The notes: generated by a model from the letters alone, not told the origin. A stretch of 17,682 bases of DNA from an uncultured Clostridia bacterium (GCA_944390995.1 CALXSA010000027.1:1-17682), one strand, 5' to 3'. Shown: positions 1 through 8,124, counted from the first letter of the stretch. Translations and numbers: made by a program.

Positions 1-105
1 TTTGTGCTTTTAAATAGCTTTTTCTCGGTAATTAGAAGTTACTTTTTCCAAATAGAATTTACTTTTACAGTTGACCATTGTAATATTTTTGTAATATTTT
101 TTTTT

Positions 106-141
106 TACAGGATAATGGTTATATGTAACCATTACCCTGTA
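106..141. repeat. Dispersed hairpin repeat, copy A (short-loop form)
   Basis: An inverted repeat with the left arm TACAGGATAATGGTTA at 106–121 and the right arm at 126–141. The arms pair at 15 of 16 positions around a 4-nt loop. The same 17-nt core (TACAGGATAATGGTTAT, here 106–122) recurs exactly at 5568–5584 and inverted at 5621–5637, so this is a repeat family and not a lone palindrome. No transposase lies nearby and its function is unknown. Confidence 0.8.
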
Positions 142-170
142 ACCTTATGCATGTATGCTAAAAAAGGATA

Positions 171-335
171 TGTAGTACAAGAAATTCTAAAAAAAGTATA
201 ATAAATATAGAAGAAATAGCTAAAATATGATATTATGAGGATTTTGTTGTTACTTTTTATAATGGCGAATATCCCAAGCTATATCCAGAGGAATTTGTAG
301 AGCATAAAAAGATACATGATAAAAAAGCCCTAGAT
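171..335 (+). pseudogene. Possible decayed protein-coding remnant
   Basis: One plus-strand frame reads like ordinary protein (…NIEEIAKI, stop, then YYEDFVVTFYNGEYPKLYPE and onward to about LDKI). It is interrupted by a TGA at 228–230 and has no credible start or ribosome binding site. It runs into the ftsH terminator without a natural end. A separate out-of-frame piece just upstream (MYAKKGYVVQEILKKV, then stop) also looks protein-like. I do not recognise the family. In AT-rich DNA an open frame of this length can arise by chance, so this is a weak call. Confidence 0.22.
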
Positions 336-367
336 AAAATCCCACCGGAAATTTCTTTCCAGTGGAG
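333..367 (-). terminator. Rho-independent terminator of ftsH
   Basis: Arms 356–367 and 340–351 form a stem of about 12 bp (one mismatch or wobble region) around a 4-nt loop. On the minus strand it is followed by a TTTTATC tract (333–339). It starts 8 nt beyond the ftsH stop codon. Confidence 0.8.
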
Positions 368-374
368 TTTTGTT

Positions 375-2189
375 TTAGTTTTGCTCATTAAAGATTGTGT
401 CGAATTCTTCTCCATCAATTTTTTCTTTCTCAAGAAGAACTCCAGCTACTCTATGAAGTTTATCTATATGCTCTTTTAATATTGTCTCTGCCTTTTGATA
501 TGCGAAATCTATAATACTCTTTACTTCTTCGTCAATTATTCCTGCTGTTTCCTCAGAATATTCTTTAGATTGTGCAAAATCTCTGCCTAAAAATACTTCT
601 TCTTGGTTTTGACCAAGTGTAATTGTTCCAACTCTTTCGCTCATACCATATTTTGTAACCATGGCTCTAGCAATCTTTGTAGCTCTTTCAATATCGTTGC
701 TTGCACCTGTTGAAATATCATCTAATATCAATTTTTCTGCCACTCTACCGCCAAGTAGTGAAACAATATTTTCTACCATTTCTGTCCTAGACATAAATGA
801 TTTATCTTCAGTTGGTCTATACATTGTATAGCCGCCTGCCATACCTCTAGGCACTATAGAAATTTGATGTACTGGGTCTTGTGTAGGTAGAAACCTACTT
901 ACAACTGCGTGACCTGCTTCATGGTACGCAACCAATTTTTGCTCTTTGTCGCTTCTAACTCTAGTTCTCTTTTCAGGTCCCATAGTTACTTTAACCATAG
1001 CATCTTCTATTTCTTGCATTCCTATCTCTCTTAAGTTTCTTCTTGCTGCAAGTAGTGCTGCTTCATTCAAAACATTCTCCAAGTCAGCTCCTGAGAAACC
1101 TGATGTATTTTTCGCAATTGTTTTTAGGTCAACATCTATAGCCAATTTTTTCTTTCTACTATGAACCTCTAGTATTTGTTCTCTTGCTTTAACATCTGGG
1201 CTTGATACAACAATCTGTCTATCAAACCTTCCAGGTCTTAATAAAGCCTTATCTAATACATCTGGTCTGTTAGTTGCTGCAAGCACTATAACTCCCTCAT
1301 TAGCTGAGAAACCATCCATCTCTACCAATAATTGGTTAAGTGTTTGCTCTCTTTCATCATGTCCGCCACCAAGGCCTGCACCTCTTTGACGTCCAACAGC
1401 ATCAATCTCGTCTATAAAGATTATACAAGGTGCTTTCTTCTTAGCCTCATCAAACAAATCTCTTACTCTTGATGCACCAACACCAACAAACATTTCTACG
1501 AAGTCAGAACCACTTATTATGAAGAATGGAACTCCTGCTTCTCCTGCAACCGCTTTTGCTAGCAATGTTTTACCAGTACCAGGCTGACCAACAAGAAGCA
1601 CACCTTTAGGAATTCTCGCACCCATATCTGTAAATTTCTTTGGGTTCTTCAAGAACTCTACAATTTCCTCAAGTTCTTCCTTCTCCTCATCAACACCTGC
1701 AACATCATCAAATGTTACTTTGTTTTTATCTGCTGGGCTCATCATTCTTGCCCTACTCTTGCCAAAGGACATAGTCTTGTTTCCTCCACCATTTCCTTGA
1801 GCTCCACTCATAAACAAGAACCAGAATATTAAGAAAATAATCAATATTCCAAATGGTGTTAGAAGGCTTAAGATAAATACCCAAATTGATTCAGATGCCT
1901 CTGTAACTGTAATGCTACCCGCCGTCATGCTCTCCTGTAAATTATCCATCAAATTATCTATGCTAGGAATATTTACTTGCTTTTCAAAATTCTCATCTTT
2001 AAGCTTAACAGTCGCAGTTGTTCCATCTGCTGAAAGCTCCATCTCTGATACATTTCCCGCTTCTATCTCTCCTAACAACTCTGAATATGCTAGCTTATTG
2101 CTGTCATTGTCCAAAATAGATGTTAAAAGTACAACAAAAATTATACCTATAATAAGCCACATGGCTAATGTTTTTATACCACTTTTCAA
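375..2189 (-). CDS. ftsH: ATP-dependent zinc metalloprotease FtsH
   Basis: Membrane-anchored AAA+ protease that extracts and degrades misassembled membrane proteins and short-lived regulators, working as a hexamer on the cytoplasmic face. Two membrane segments are visible at about residues 8–24 and 103–127, enclosing a small extracytoplasmic domain. The AAA module follows: Walker A GQPGTGKT at 201–208 (the family usually has GPPGTGKT), Walker B IIFIDEID near 256–263, and the second region of homology ending RPGRFDR near 318–324. The zinc protease motif HEAGH is at 423–427. At 604 residues the length is normal, with a short C-terminal tail. The start is TTG, chosen because AGGAGG (2200–2205) lies 10 nt upstream and no ATG fits. 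It follows tilS by 62 nt and has its own promoter. The hpt gene often found between tilS and ftsH in Firmicutes is absent. Confidence 0.97.
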   Translation of the reverse strand: MKSGIKTLAMWLIIGIIFVVLLTSILDNDSNKLAYSELLGEIEAGNVSEMELSADGTTATVKLKDENFEKQVNIPSIDNLMDNLQESMTAGSITVTEASESIWVFILSLLTPFGILIIFLIFWFLFMSGAQGNGGGNKTMSFGKSRARMMSPADKNKVTFDDVAGVDEEKEELEEIVEFLKNPKKFTDMGARIPKGVLLVGQPGTGKTLLAKAVAGEAGVPFFIISGSDFVEMFVGVGASRVRDLFDEAKKKAPCIIFIDEIDAVGRQRGAGLGGGHDEREQTLNQLLVEMDGFSANEGVIVLAATNRPDVLDKALLRPGRFDRQIVVSSPDVKAREQILEVHSRKKKLAIDVDLKTIAKNTSGFSGADLENVLNEAALLAARRNLREIGMQEIEDAMVKVTMGPEKRTRVRSDKEQKLVAYHEAGHAVVSRFLPTQDPVHQISIVPRGMAGGYTMYRPTEDKSFMSRTEMVENIVSLLGGRVAEKLILDDISTGASNDIERATKIARAMVTKYGMSERVGTITLGQNQEEVFLGRDFAQSKEYSEETAGIIDEEVKSIIDFAYQKAETILKEHIDKLHRVAGVLLEKEKIDGEEFDTIFNEQN

Positions 2190-2231
2190 ATCTAAAATTC
2201 CTCCTTTTGTTTTTTAAGAATTTACCTTTGA

Positions 2232-2260
2232 ACTATACCACATAACTTAAGTTATTGCAA
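2232..2260 (-). promoter_or_regulatory. Sigma-A-type promoter of ftsH with a palindromic spacer
   Basis: The minus strand reads TTGCAA (2255–2260), a 17-nt spacer, then TATAGT (2232–2237). The -35 box overlaps the end of tilS. The spacer holds ATAACTTAAGTTAT (2242–2255), a perfect 14-bp palindrome that also includes the tilS stop codon. The promoter call rests on sequence similarity only. Confidence 0.55.
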
Positions 2261-3340
2261 GGCTTTTTTACAAAAAATCTTACCCTTATTTACTTTCACA
2301 TAAAGCCCCTTCTTTGGCATCAAAAACTTATTCCCAATATTATTGCTGCATAGCCTAAGTATATCGTCAACATGCACCTTCTCTATTCCGCTGGTCTTTC
2401 CATAAACCTTAGCTATTGCATGTAAAATTACTCTTGACCTAACTACCTCGTCCAGCATGTTAAATTTTTTTAGGTCGAGAATTACTAATTTATCATTGCT
2501 TCCATTATAATTATCTAGATTAAAATTATTACTTTTTTTATCAATCTTCTCATTAGAATTATTCCCTTTTTCTTCGTTTTTTAAACCTATATTTTTTTCT
2601 TCAATTAATATTTCCTCATACTTTTTTTGAACAATGTTATCTATAAACCTTTCTTGGTTTGCTGCCAAGTTTGATAGTCTATTTATTCCTTCCAAAATAT
2701 TTGGGTTAAATTCTTTTTGAATAAATGGAATTAGCAAATTTCTAACTTTATTCCTAGTGTATATATTCTCTGCATTTGACTTATCATATTTTGGGTTTAA
2801 ATTCTCCTTCGTACAGTACTCCTCTACTTCCTGCCTTGAGCGCTCTATAATTGGTCTAATAAACTTTCCATCCCTTACTTTTTCAATTCCTTTTAGTCCT
2901 GAAACAGAGGTGCCTCTAAGCAAATTCATAAGTACTGTTTCCGCATTATCATTGCTGTTATGCGCAGTTGCAATTTTATTTGCCTTAGTCTCTTTCGCCA
3001 CTTCTTCAAAAAACTCGTATCTAATATTTCTGCCGGCTTCTTCTGTCCCAATTTTCAAAACCTTCGCTTCTTTCTCAACATCTATTTTTTTGCAAAAAAA
3101 CTCTATACCTTTTCTATTGCAAAACTCTTTCACATACTCGGTCTCCTCATCAGCCTCCGCCCTTATCATATGGTTAATATGCGCAACATATATTTCAATT
3201 TTAAGCTTATCCTTTAATGAATATAGGCAGTTTAGCAAAGACATTGAATCTGGTCCACCAGAAACTCCAATTACAACTTTGTCTCCATTTTCTATCATTT
3301 TGTATTTTTTTATTGTTTCTAATACTTCATCCTCAAACAC
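2252..3340 (-). CDS. tilS: tRNA(Ile)-lysidine synthetase TilS, short form
   Basis: Converts the wobble C34 of the CAU-anticodon tRNA-Ile to lysidine using ATP and lysine, so that the tRNA reads AUA and is charged with isoleucine. This essential cytoplasmic enzyme belongs to the N-type ATP pyrophosphatase family. The P-loop SGGPDS lies near residues 27–32, followed by the AHNSNDNAET and GLKGI motifs of the TilS ATPase domain. A lysine- and asparagine-rich stretch (about 240–285) precedes the C-terminal homology ending GNKFLMPKKGLYVKV. At about 362 residues the protein is shorter than the usual 430–480 and seems to lack the last TilS_C subdomain. I chose the GTG at 3340 because AGGAAGGAG lies 10 nt upstream. 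An in-frame ATG at 3388 would add 16 basic residues but has no ribosome binding site. Confidence 0.9.
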   Translation of the reverse strand: MFEDEVLETIKKYKMIENGDKVVIGVSGGPDSMSLLNCLYSLKDKLKIEIYVAHINHMIRAEADEETEYVKEFCNRKGIEFFCKKIDVEKEAKVLKIGTEEAGRNIRYEFFEEVAKETKANKIATAHNSNDNAETVLMNLLRGTSVSGLKGIEKVRDGKFIRPIIERSRQEVEEYCTKENLNPKYDKSNAENIYTRNKVRNLLIPFIQKEFNPNILEGINRLSNLAANQERFIDNIVQKKYEEILIEEKNIGLKNEEKGNNSNEKIDKKSNNFNLDNYNGSNDKLVILDLKKFNMLDEVVRSRVILHAIAKVYGKTSGIEKVHVDDILRLCSNNIGNKFLMPKKGLYVKVNKGKIFCKKALQ

Positions 3341-3438
3341 AGTTAGTGTTCTCCTTCCTATTCTCTTTTTTAAGCCCATCTCTTTCATACTGCACAGACT
3401 TAACTGTTTAATTTATTGGCTCATTACACATCTTTTTA

Positions 3439-3467
3439 ATAATAGCATAATTCCCACCATTTTACAA
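3439..3467 (-). promoter_or_regulatory. Promoter of tilS (–ftsH)
   Basis: The minus strand reads TTGTAA (3462–3467), 17 nt, then TATTAT (3439–3444), with TG one base upstream of the -10 box (TGCTATTAT, extended -10). Its -35 box lies 4 bp from the -35 box of the divergent amidase promoter. Predicted transcription starts near 3432, giving a leader of about 90 nt. Confidence 0.55.
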
Positions 3468-3471
3468 GAAT

Positions 3472-3500
3472 TTGACATAATCTGTTGATATTGTTATAAT
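3472..3500 (+). promoter_or_regulatory. Perfect consensus sigma-A promoter of the amidase gene
   Basis: TTGACA (3472–3477), exactly 17 nt, then TATAAT (3495–3500): both hexamers and the spacing match the consensus. It lies 46 nt upstream of the amidase ATG, so strong constitutive expression is predicted unless repressed. No operator-like repeat was obvious. Confidence 0.85.
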
Positions 3501-3546
3501 TAAGTTATAGCTATATGCTAAATTTTTACCAAAGAGGGGTTTCACC

Positions 3547-4092
3547 ATGAAGATTACTAGACACATTTTGCAACGGAAAGAATGCTACCTTTCCACCAAA
3601 GACAAGACCGGAATTAATACGCCCACATTCATTACCATTCATGAGACTTCTATAGGCGTTGAAAAAGCTCCTGCCAACCGGACGATTGACTACTATACTA
3701 ATCTCCTGGAGCATCCGGAATTGAGAGAACGCGACCCAAGAATCGCTTTCCATTTCCTCTGTGGAGATGACCAAGTGGTTCAGTACCTTCCGACCAATGT
3801 GCGGACAGCACATTCAGGAACTTATGAAGGCAATTCTTCAATCGCTATTGAACGTCTCGTCAACATCAATATTGATTTTGACAAGGCAATCAACAATCAG
3901 GCAAAGCTTGCAGCTAGTCTGATGGATATGTGGAATATTCCTTTGGAACATGTAGTTCCTCATAAGTTTTGGAGTGGCAAAGAATGCCCTGCACGGCTTC
4001 TTGCTGGAGCCTATGGCTGGAATTGGACGAGTTTTCTCAATCTGGTAAAAGAATACTTTGATAAAAAGGACTTTTTTACCGACATTCTTTGA
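3547..4092 (+). CDS. N-acetylmuramoyl-L-alanine amidase (Amidase_2, phage endolysin type)
   Basis: Zinc amidase predicted to cut the MurNAc–L-alanine bond of peptidoglycan. The 181-residue protein is essentially one Amidase_2 domain, like T7 lysozyme. Zinc ligands are likely H32 (TIHET), H139 and C147 in PHKFWSGKECP, with the same 8-residue His–Cys spacing as T7. K145 sits where T7 has its catalytic lysine, and FHF at 68–70 matches the conserved strand. There is no signal peptide, membrane segment or cell-wall-binding domain, so release would need a holin or lysis. The start ATG follows GAGGGG by 7 nt. The gene stands alone between tilS and dnaB, with its own promoter and terminator. Its base composition is roughly 45% GC, clearly above its neighbours, and four of its arginines (10, 45, 86, 150) use CGG. 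These are signs of transfer, probably from a phage. Alternatives are a sporulation or autolysis amidase, or a domesticated bacteriolytic gene. Confidence 0.88.
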   Translation: MKITRHILQRKECYLSTKDKTGINTPTFITIHETSIGVEKAPANRTIDYYTNLLEHPELRERDPRIAFHFLCGDDQVVQYLPTNVRTAHSGTYEGNSSIAIERLVNINIDFDKAINNQAKLAASLMDMWNIPLEHVVPHKFWSGKECPARLLAGAYGWNWTSFLNLVKEYFDKKDFFTDIL

Positions 4093-4126
4093 GTGGAAAA
4101 CATAAGCACATTCTATCCTACCCACC

Positions 4127-4158
4127 AAAAAGGGCTCCTAGAATAAGGAGTCCTTTTT
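4127..4158. terminator. Bidirectional rho-independent terminator (amidase / dnaB)
   Basis: AAAAAGGGCTCCT (4127–4139) pairs with AGGAGTCCTTTTT (4146–4158) around a 6-nt loop, giving a 13-bp stem with one G·T pair. T-runs flank it on both strands. It lies 34 nt after the amidase stop and 37 nt after the dnaB stop, so it can serve both convergent genes. Confidence 0.88.
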
Positions 4159-4172
4159 GTGTTCCGCCCAAT

Positions 4173-4194
4173 AGACCTGTCCCAAAAACGAAAT
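4173..4194. repeat. GAGACCTGTCCCC-type dispersed repeat, copy 1
   Basis: AGACCTGTCCCAAAAACG followed by AAAT, one base different from the two tandem copies at 8178–8235. It abuts the dnaB stop codon, which lies at 4196–4198. Confidence 0.75.
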
Positions 4195-4195
4195 T

Positions 4196-5467
4196 CTAAT
4201 CTCTATATTTATCAATATTAGCAAATTTTGTGTAATTTCCAAGCCACAATAACTCAACTGTACCTGTTGAACCAGCCCTGTGCTTTGCAAGTATTACCTC
4301 TGCAATATTCTTCTTTTCACTATCCTCGTTGTAATAGTCATCTCTATATAAGAACATTACAATATCTGCATCCTGCTCTATTGAACCAGATTCACGAAGG
4401 TCAGAAAGCATTGGTCTATGGTCTGGTCTTTGTTCTGGCGCTCTAGATAGCTGCGACAAAGCAATTACCGGAACTTCAATCTCCTTTGCTAGTATCTTAA
4501 GCGAACGGCTAATTTCCGCAATTTCCTGCTCACGACTTGAGCCTCTTTTTCCACTTCCCTGCACTAATTGCAAATAATCTATAACAACTAAGCCAATATT
4601 TTTTTCAAGTTTCATCTTTCTGCACTTTGCACGAATTTCCATTATAGAAATACCAGGTGTGTCATCAATATAAATCTGAGACTCAGAAAGAACTCCTGAT
4701 GCCTCTGCTAGCTTTGCCCAATCTTCATCTTCAAGTGTTCCAGTTCTTACCTTGTTGCTATCAACCATTGCCTCTGAACATAGAATTCTGTTTACCATCT
4801 GTTCTTTTGACATCTCTAAACTAAATATTGCTACAGGTGTATTTGCCCTCACAGCTGCATTTGTTGCAATGTTTAATGCAAATGCAGACTTACCCATTGC
4901 AGGCCTTGCCGCAACTAGTATTAGGTCTGATTTATGAAGTCCTGCTGTCCTATAATCTAAGTCAACAAACCCAGTTGGCACACCAGTTACGTGTTGCTTT
5001 CTATTGTATAATTGCTCTAATTCTGTAAAAGTATCAACAAGTATATCTTTTATAGAGCTGTAACCCTTTTGGTTTTTCTTCTGCATCACCTCAAAAATTT
5101 TCTTTTCTGAGTTATCGATTATGCTCTCAACCTCTTGCGTTGGGTCATACCCAAGAGTTATTATATCATTTGCAGTTTTAATTAGATTTCTTAGTATAGA
5201 CTTTTCCTCAACAATTTTTATATATTGCTCAACATTTGATGTGGTTGGAACTAAGTCTGGAAGTCCCGCAATATATTCCAAACCACCTACAGCCTCTAAC
5301 TTGCCCATTGACGATAGCTCTGACTTTAATGTAATAATATCAATCGGTTCACTTCTATTGTACAAATTCATTAAAGCAGAAAAAATAATTCTATTATCTT
5401 CTCTATAGAAATCTTCCTCCTTAAGTACTTCAATGGCTGCAATAACTGCATCTTTGTCAGTAAGCAT
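4196..5467 (-). CDS. dnaB: Replicative DNA helicase DnaB (5' end frameshifted)
   Basis: Hexameric helicase that unwinds DNA ahead of the replisome and loads primase. The N-terminal DnaB domain is followed by the RecA-like motor: Walker A ARPAMGKS at residues 187–194, Walker B VVIDYLQL near 294–301, SLEMS at 216–220, QLSR near 339–342 and the C-terminal ESGSIEQDADIVMFLYR with the arginine finger. The frame opens at MLTDKDA, which corresponds to the middle of the usual N-terminal helix (…AVIGSMLTDKDA), and no ribosome binding site precedes this ATG. The missing first residues are encoded just upstream in another frame (5475–5528). Removing one base at 5474 joins them into a normal 443-residue DnaB. 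It is the last gene of the gdpP–rplI–dnaB operon. A sequencing or assembly indel is the likeliest cause, because the gene is normally essential. Confidence 0.93.
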   Translation of the reverse strand: MLTDKDAVIAAIEVLKEEDFYREDNRIIFSALMNLYNRSEPIDIITLKSELSSMGKLEAVGGLEYIAGLPDLVPTTSNVEQYIKIVEEKSILRNLIKTANDIITLGYDPTQEVESIIDNSEKKIFEVMQKKNQKGYSSIKDILVDTFTELEQLYNRKQHVTGVPTGFVDLDYRTAGLHKSDLILVAARPAMGKSAFALNIATNAAVRANTPVAIFSLEMSKEQMVNRILCSEAMVDSNKVRTGTLEDEDWAKLAEASGVLSESQIYIDDTPGISIMEIRAKCRKMKLEKNIGLVVIDYLQLVQGSGKRGSSREQEIAEISRSLKILAKEIEVPVIALSQLSRAPEQRPDHRPMLSDLRESGSIEQDADIVMFLYRDDYYNEDSEKKNIAEVILAKHRAGSTGTVELLWLGNYTKFANIDKYRD

Positions 5468-5528
5468 ACTGCCGAATTACAGCTTGCTCTGCTTCTGTGT
5501 CATTTGGTGGTACCTTTCCTAGCTCCAT
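5468..5528 (-). other. dnaB: Displaced N-terminal coding piece of dnaB
   Basis: From the ATG at 5528 the minus strand reads MELGKVPPNDTEAEQAVI, the canonical DnaB N-terminus. After 5475 an extra C (the G at plus position 5474) shifts the frame to RQYAY and a TGA stop. Without that base the reading continues GSMLTDKDA into the main frame. GGAAGG (5540–5545) lies 11 nt before the ATG, a rather long spacing. This is the likely true start of dnaB. Confidence 0.85.
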
Positions 5529-5567
5529 TCGCTTCTTTACCTTCCTTCGCTCTAAATTTGCTTTCAG

Positions 5568-5637
5568 TACAGGATAATGGTTATATTCACTTAAAGTCCG
5601 CGCAGGACAGACATATTTTAATAACCATTATCCTGTA
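5568..5637. repeat. Dispersed hairpin repeat, copy B (long-loop form)
   Basis: TACAGGATAATGGTTAT (5568–5584) and its perfect reverse complement (5621–5637) form a 17-bp stem around 36 nt. The central part contains a small GTCC/GGAC hairpin around GCGCA. The arms are identical to the core at 106–122. It fills the rplI–dnaB gap. Neither flank has a T-run, so it does not look like a classical terminator. It may act as an mRNA processing or stability element, or be a miniature mobile element. Confidence 0.85.
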
Positions 5638-5641
5638 ACAT

Positions 5642-6088
5642 TTACTCACTAATAACTTCAACCTTGAGCTGCGCAACTACTCCTTCAAACAACTTTATTG
5701 GCACATTAAAACTACCCAAAGTCTTTATTGTATCTTTTAGCTCAATTTTCTTTTTATCAATATTAAAATTATACTGTGCTTTTAGATTGTCGGAAATTTC
5801 CTTCGAAGTTACCCCTCCAAAAATTTTTCCATTCTCTCCTGCTTTAACTTTAATCTTAAGCATAATTCCTTTTATTTTTTTAGCAAGTTCTTCAGCCGCC
5901 TGCTTTTTCACGTCCTTCTTGTAGCTTGCTGCCTCTTTTTTATTATTAAGCTTGCTCATATTCTCCGCATTTGCCTCAACTGCAAGTTTCTTTGGAAACA
6001 AAAAATTTCTTGCATAGCCATCAGCAGCATTAATAATTTCGTCCTTTTTTCCAACCCCTTTTATATTGTCCAACAAAATAACTTTCAT
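5642..6088 (-). CDS. rplI: Large ribosomal subunit protein bL9
   Basis: Ribosomal protein that binds 23S rRNA near the L1 stalk and affects frame maintenance. The N-terminal domain [18 protein letters not shown] with the following [16 protein letters not shown] is the family signature. The middle is the lysine-rich connecting helix, and the C-terminal domain has [12 protein letters not shown]. At 148 residues it has the usual length. The ATG at 6088 was chosen over an upstream in-frame ATG at 6127 because bL9 begins MKVILL, because AGGTG lies just ahead, and because the longer form would overlap gdpP. It starts 13 nt after the gdpP stop, so the two are co-transcribed and probably translationally coupled. 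dnaB follows after the hairpin repeat. Confidence 0.96.
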   Translation of the reverse strand: MKVILLDNIKGVGKKDEIINAADGYARNFLFPKKLAVEANAENMSKLNNKKEAASYKKDVKKQAAEELAKKIKGIMLKIKVKAGENGKIFGGVTSKEISDNLKAQYNFNIDKKKIELKDTIKTLGSFNVPIKLFEGVVAQLKVEVISE

Positions 6089-6101
6089 ATTGCACCTACT
6101 T

Positions 6102-8087
6102 TCAATTAATTTCGCTAAAATACTCATTTATTCTATTTATTAACTCTTGCTTAACTTCATAAATGTCCATACCCTCAACCTGAGCTCCTGCTAAAGTAAT
6201 GTGACCACCACCGCCAAGTTTTTCTAGTATTACCTGAACATTTATATCTCCTATTGAACGACCGCTAATGCAAACCTTATCCGGTATTTTACCTATTACG
6301 AATGAAGCAGTTATATTACTAATTGTAAGCAATTCGTCTGCTGCTTTCGCGCACACAACATTTGCATCCTTGTCTTCCTCATCATATATTGAAATTGCAA
6401 TTGTGTCATACACAAGCTCTGCTTTCCCGATAATATTCGAAATTTTATTGTATGTCTCCAAGTCGCTTTGGAACCACTTTTTTACCTTAATAATATCTAC
6501 TCCACATTTTCTTAAATATGCAGCCGCCTCAAAAGTCCTAACTCCAGTTTTAAATGTAAATGTTTTTGTATCCATCATAATTCCTGCATATAACGCCTCT
6601 GCCTCTAGGTTTGTAAGTTTTGGCTCACTCTGCGCATACTCCACAAGCTCTGTTACAAGCTCTGATGCAGACGAAGCATACACCTCATGAAATGTTAAAG
6701 TCGCATTCTCAATATAGTCTGGGCTCCTTCTGTGATGGTCTACAACAACAATTTTCTTCACTTTGCTTAACAACTCAAACGACTCTATATAATTCTTCTT
6801 ATTTGTATCCACTACAACTAACAAAGTATCCTCGTCGGCCTCTGAAATTGCTTTCTGCGGTTCTAGAATAATATTCTCGTATTCTGGGTTCGACTTTAAT
6901 TCCTCTAGAAATACAGCCAAATTTTCTCCCTTCGGGTTTAATACAATATTCGCCTCTTTGTCCAAGGTTCTCGCAAGCCTATATATGCCCATGCTGGCCC
7001 CAATACAGTCCATGTCTGCATTTGTATGCCCCATAATCATTACTCTGCTAGCCTCAGCTATCATTCCTTCCAAAGCATGTGATATAATTCTTGCTTTGAC
7101 CTTAGTCCTCTTTTCTAGCTCTTGAGTTCTGCCTCCAAAAAATGTATATTTGGCATTATCGTAAATTACTGCTTGGTCGCCACCACGTCCTAGAACTATA
7201 TCTAGCGCCGCCTGTGCAGTCTTATATCTCTCTATATTCGTTGCTCCCTCATTAGAAATAGCAATACTCAAAGTAAATTGCATCTTATCTGAAGGCTGCA
7301 AATCTTTTATTGTATCTAAAATATCAAACTTGCCTTCTTCAATTTCCTTGATGTACTGTTTCTCGAAAATGCATACAAAAGTCTCTCTCTCTGACTTCAA
7401 AATTAGCCCCTTAAACTCCATCGCCCAATCGTACAAAGTTTTCTCAATCTCAGCCATAAGCTGCGGTCTCTCGTCATCAGGTATTCTTTGTATAATTTCC
7501 TCATAATTGTCAATCATAATTAGGCCTATATACATATCCCTATTGTCAAACATAGTCTCAAGCTCTGTTAGCTTAGTATTATCAACAAAATATATTGTAA
7601 TAACATACTCATCTTTAAGCGGCATATAGTCGCCATACAATTTATATGTCTTCTTATCAATCGTTATTTCGTCATATATCTTCTCTTTTTTATCATTGTT
7701 TTTTATCTGTGCCTTTACATCATTTATAATTTTAGTAAGATAATTATTTATATCAATGTTTGCAAATTCTTGATTAAACTTAGTATTTCTAAAAATTAAA
7801 TTTCCATTTGTTTCAGCTATTACCAATGGAAATGGCGAATTCACCAAAGCAACTTTTGCCACTCTATCCACACTAAAAGTCAAATTTTTTATGTGCTCTG
7901 TAAGCTCCTCCTGCCCTTTGTTATTCGTCCAATATGCATACATTATTAATAATATATAAATAATCGCTGCCGGTGCAATAAACACTGGGTTGTATATACA
8001 GATAACGATTAAAAGTAAAGCTATTATTGCTAAATATATCTTTGTTTTAGATACTATTTTTTGTAATAACTTTTTGTTGTGGTTCAT
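6102..8087 (-). CDS. gdpP: Cyclic-di-AMP phosphodiesterase GdpP (DHH/DHHA1 family)
   Basis: Membrane enzyme that hydrolyses c-di-AMP to pApA, setting the level of the second messenger that governs potassium and osmolyte transport and cell-wall stress. Two membrane segments lie at about residues 17–32 and 34–53. A PAS-like domain (about 75–170) and a degenerate GGDEF domain (about 180–310, ending [11 protein letters not shown]) follow. The DHH domain shows H354, D358 and D360 in GHTNADMD, D427 in VVVDTN and the DHH triad at 450–452; DHHA1 ends with GGGGH. The motif reads NADMD where NPD or PDMD is more common, but the metal-binding aspartates are kept. At 661 residues it has the normal length. 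The ATG follows GGAGG (8094–8098) by 6 nt. It is first in the gdpP–rplI–dnaB operon, a common Firmicutes arrangement. Confidence 0.96.
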   Translation of the reverse strand: MNHNKKLLQKIVSKTKIYLAIIALLLIVICIYNPVFIAPAAIIYILLIMYAYWTNNKGQEELTEHIKNLTFSVDRVAKVALVNSPFPLVIAETNGNLIFRNTKFNQEFANIDINNYLTKIINDVKAQIKNNDKKEKIYDEITIDKKTYKLYGDYMPLKDEYVITIYFVDNTKLTELETMFDNRDMYIGLIMIDNYEEIIQRIPDDERPQLMAEIEKTLYDWAMEFKGLILKSERETFVCIFEKQYIKEIEEGKFDILDTIKDLQPSDKMQFTLSIAISNEGATNIERYKTAQAALDIVLGRGGDQAVIYDNAKYTFFGGRTQELEKRTKVKARIISHALEGMIAEASRVMIMGHTNADMDCIGASMGIYRLARTLDKEANIVLNPKGENLAVFLEELKSNPEYENIILEPQKAISEADEDTLLVVVDTNKKNYIESFELLSKVKKIVVVDHHRRSPDYIENATLTFHEVYASSASELVTELVEYAQSEPKLTNLEAEALYAGIMMDTKTFTFKTGVRTFEAAAYLRKCGVDIIKVKKWFQSDLETYNKISNIIGKAELVYDTIAISIYDEEDKDANVVCAKAADELLTISNITASFVIGKIPDKVCISGRSIGDINVQVILEKLGGGGHITLAGAQVEGMDIYEVKQELINRINEYFSEIN

Positions 8088-8124
8088 AAAAAACCTCCAT
8101 TTTTAAACCTTTAAAACATAGTAT

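Noticed and set aside
4..201. A 65-codon plus-strand frame at the window start
   Set aside because: It passes straight through the hairpin repeat, is composed of Phe/Ile/Tyr-rich AT-derived codons and has no ribosome binding site.
2757..3488. A 243-codon plus-strand frame opposite tilS
   Set aside because: It is antisense to a clearly conserved gene and is Ser/Phe/Leu-rich, as expected for the complement of a lysine-rich AT-biased gene.
3526..4128. Two minus-strand frames opposite the amidase gene
   Set aside because: The plus frame has conserved zinc-ligand motifs, promoter, ribosome binding site and terminator; the antisense frames have none of these.
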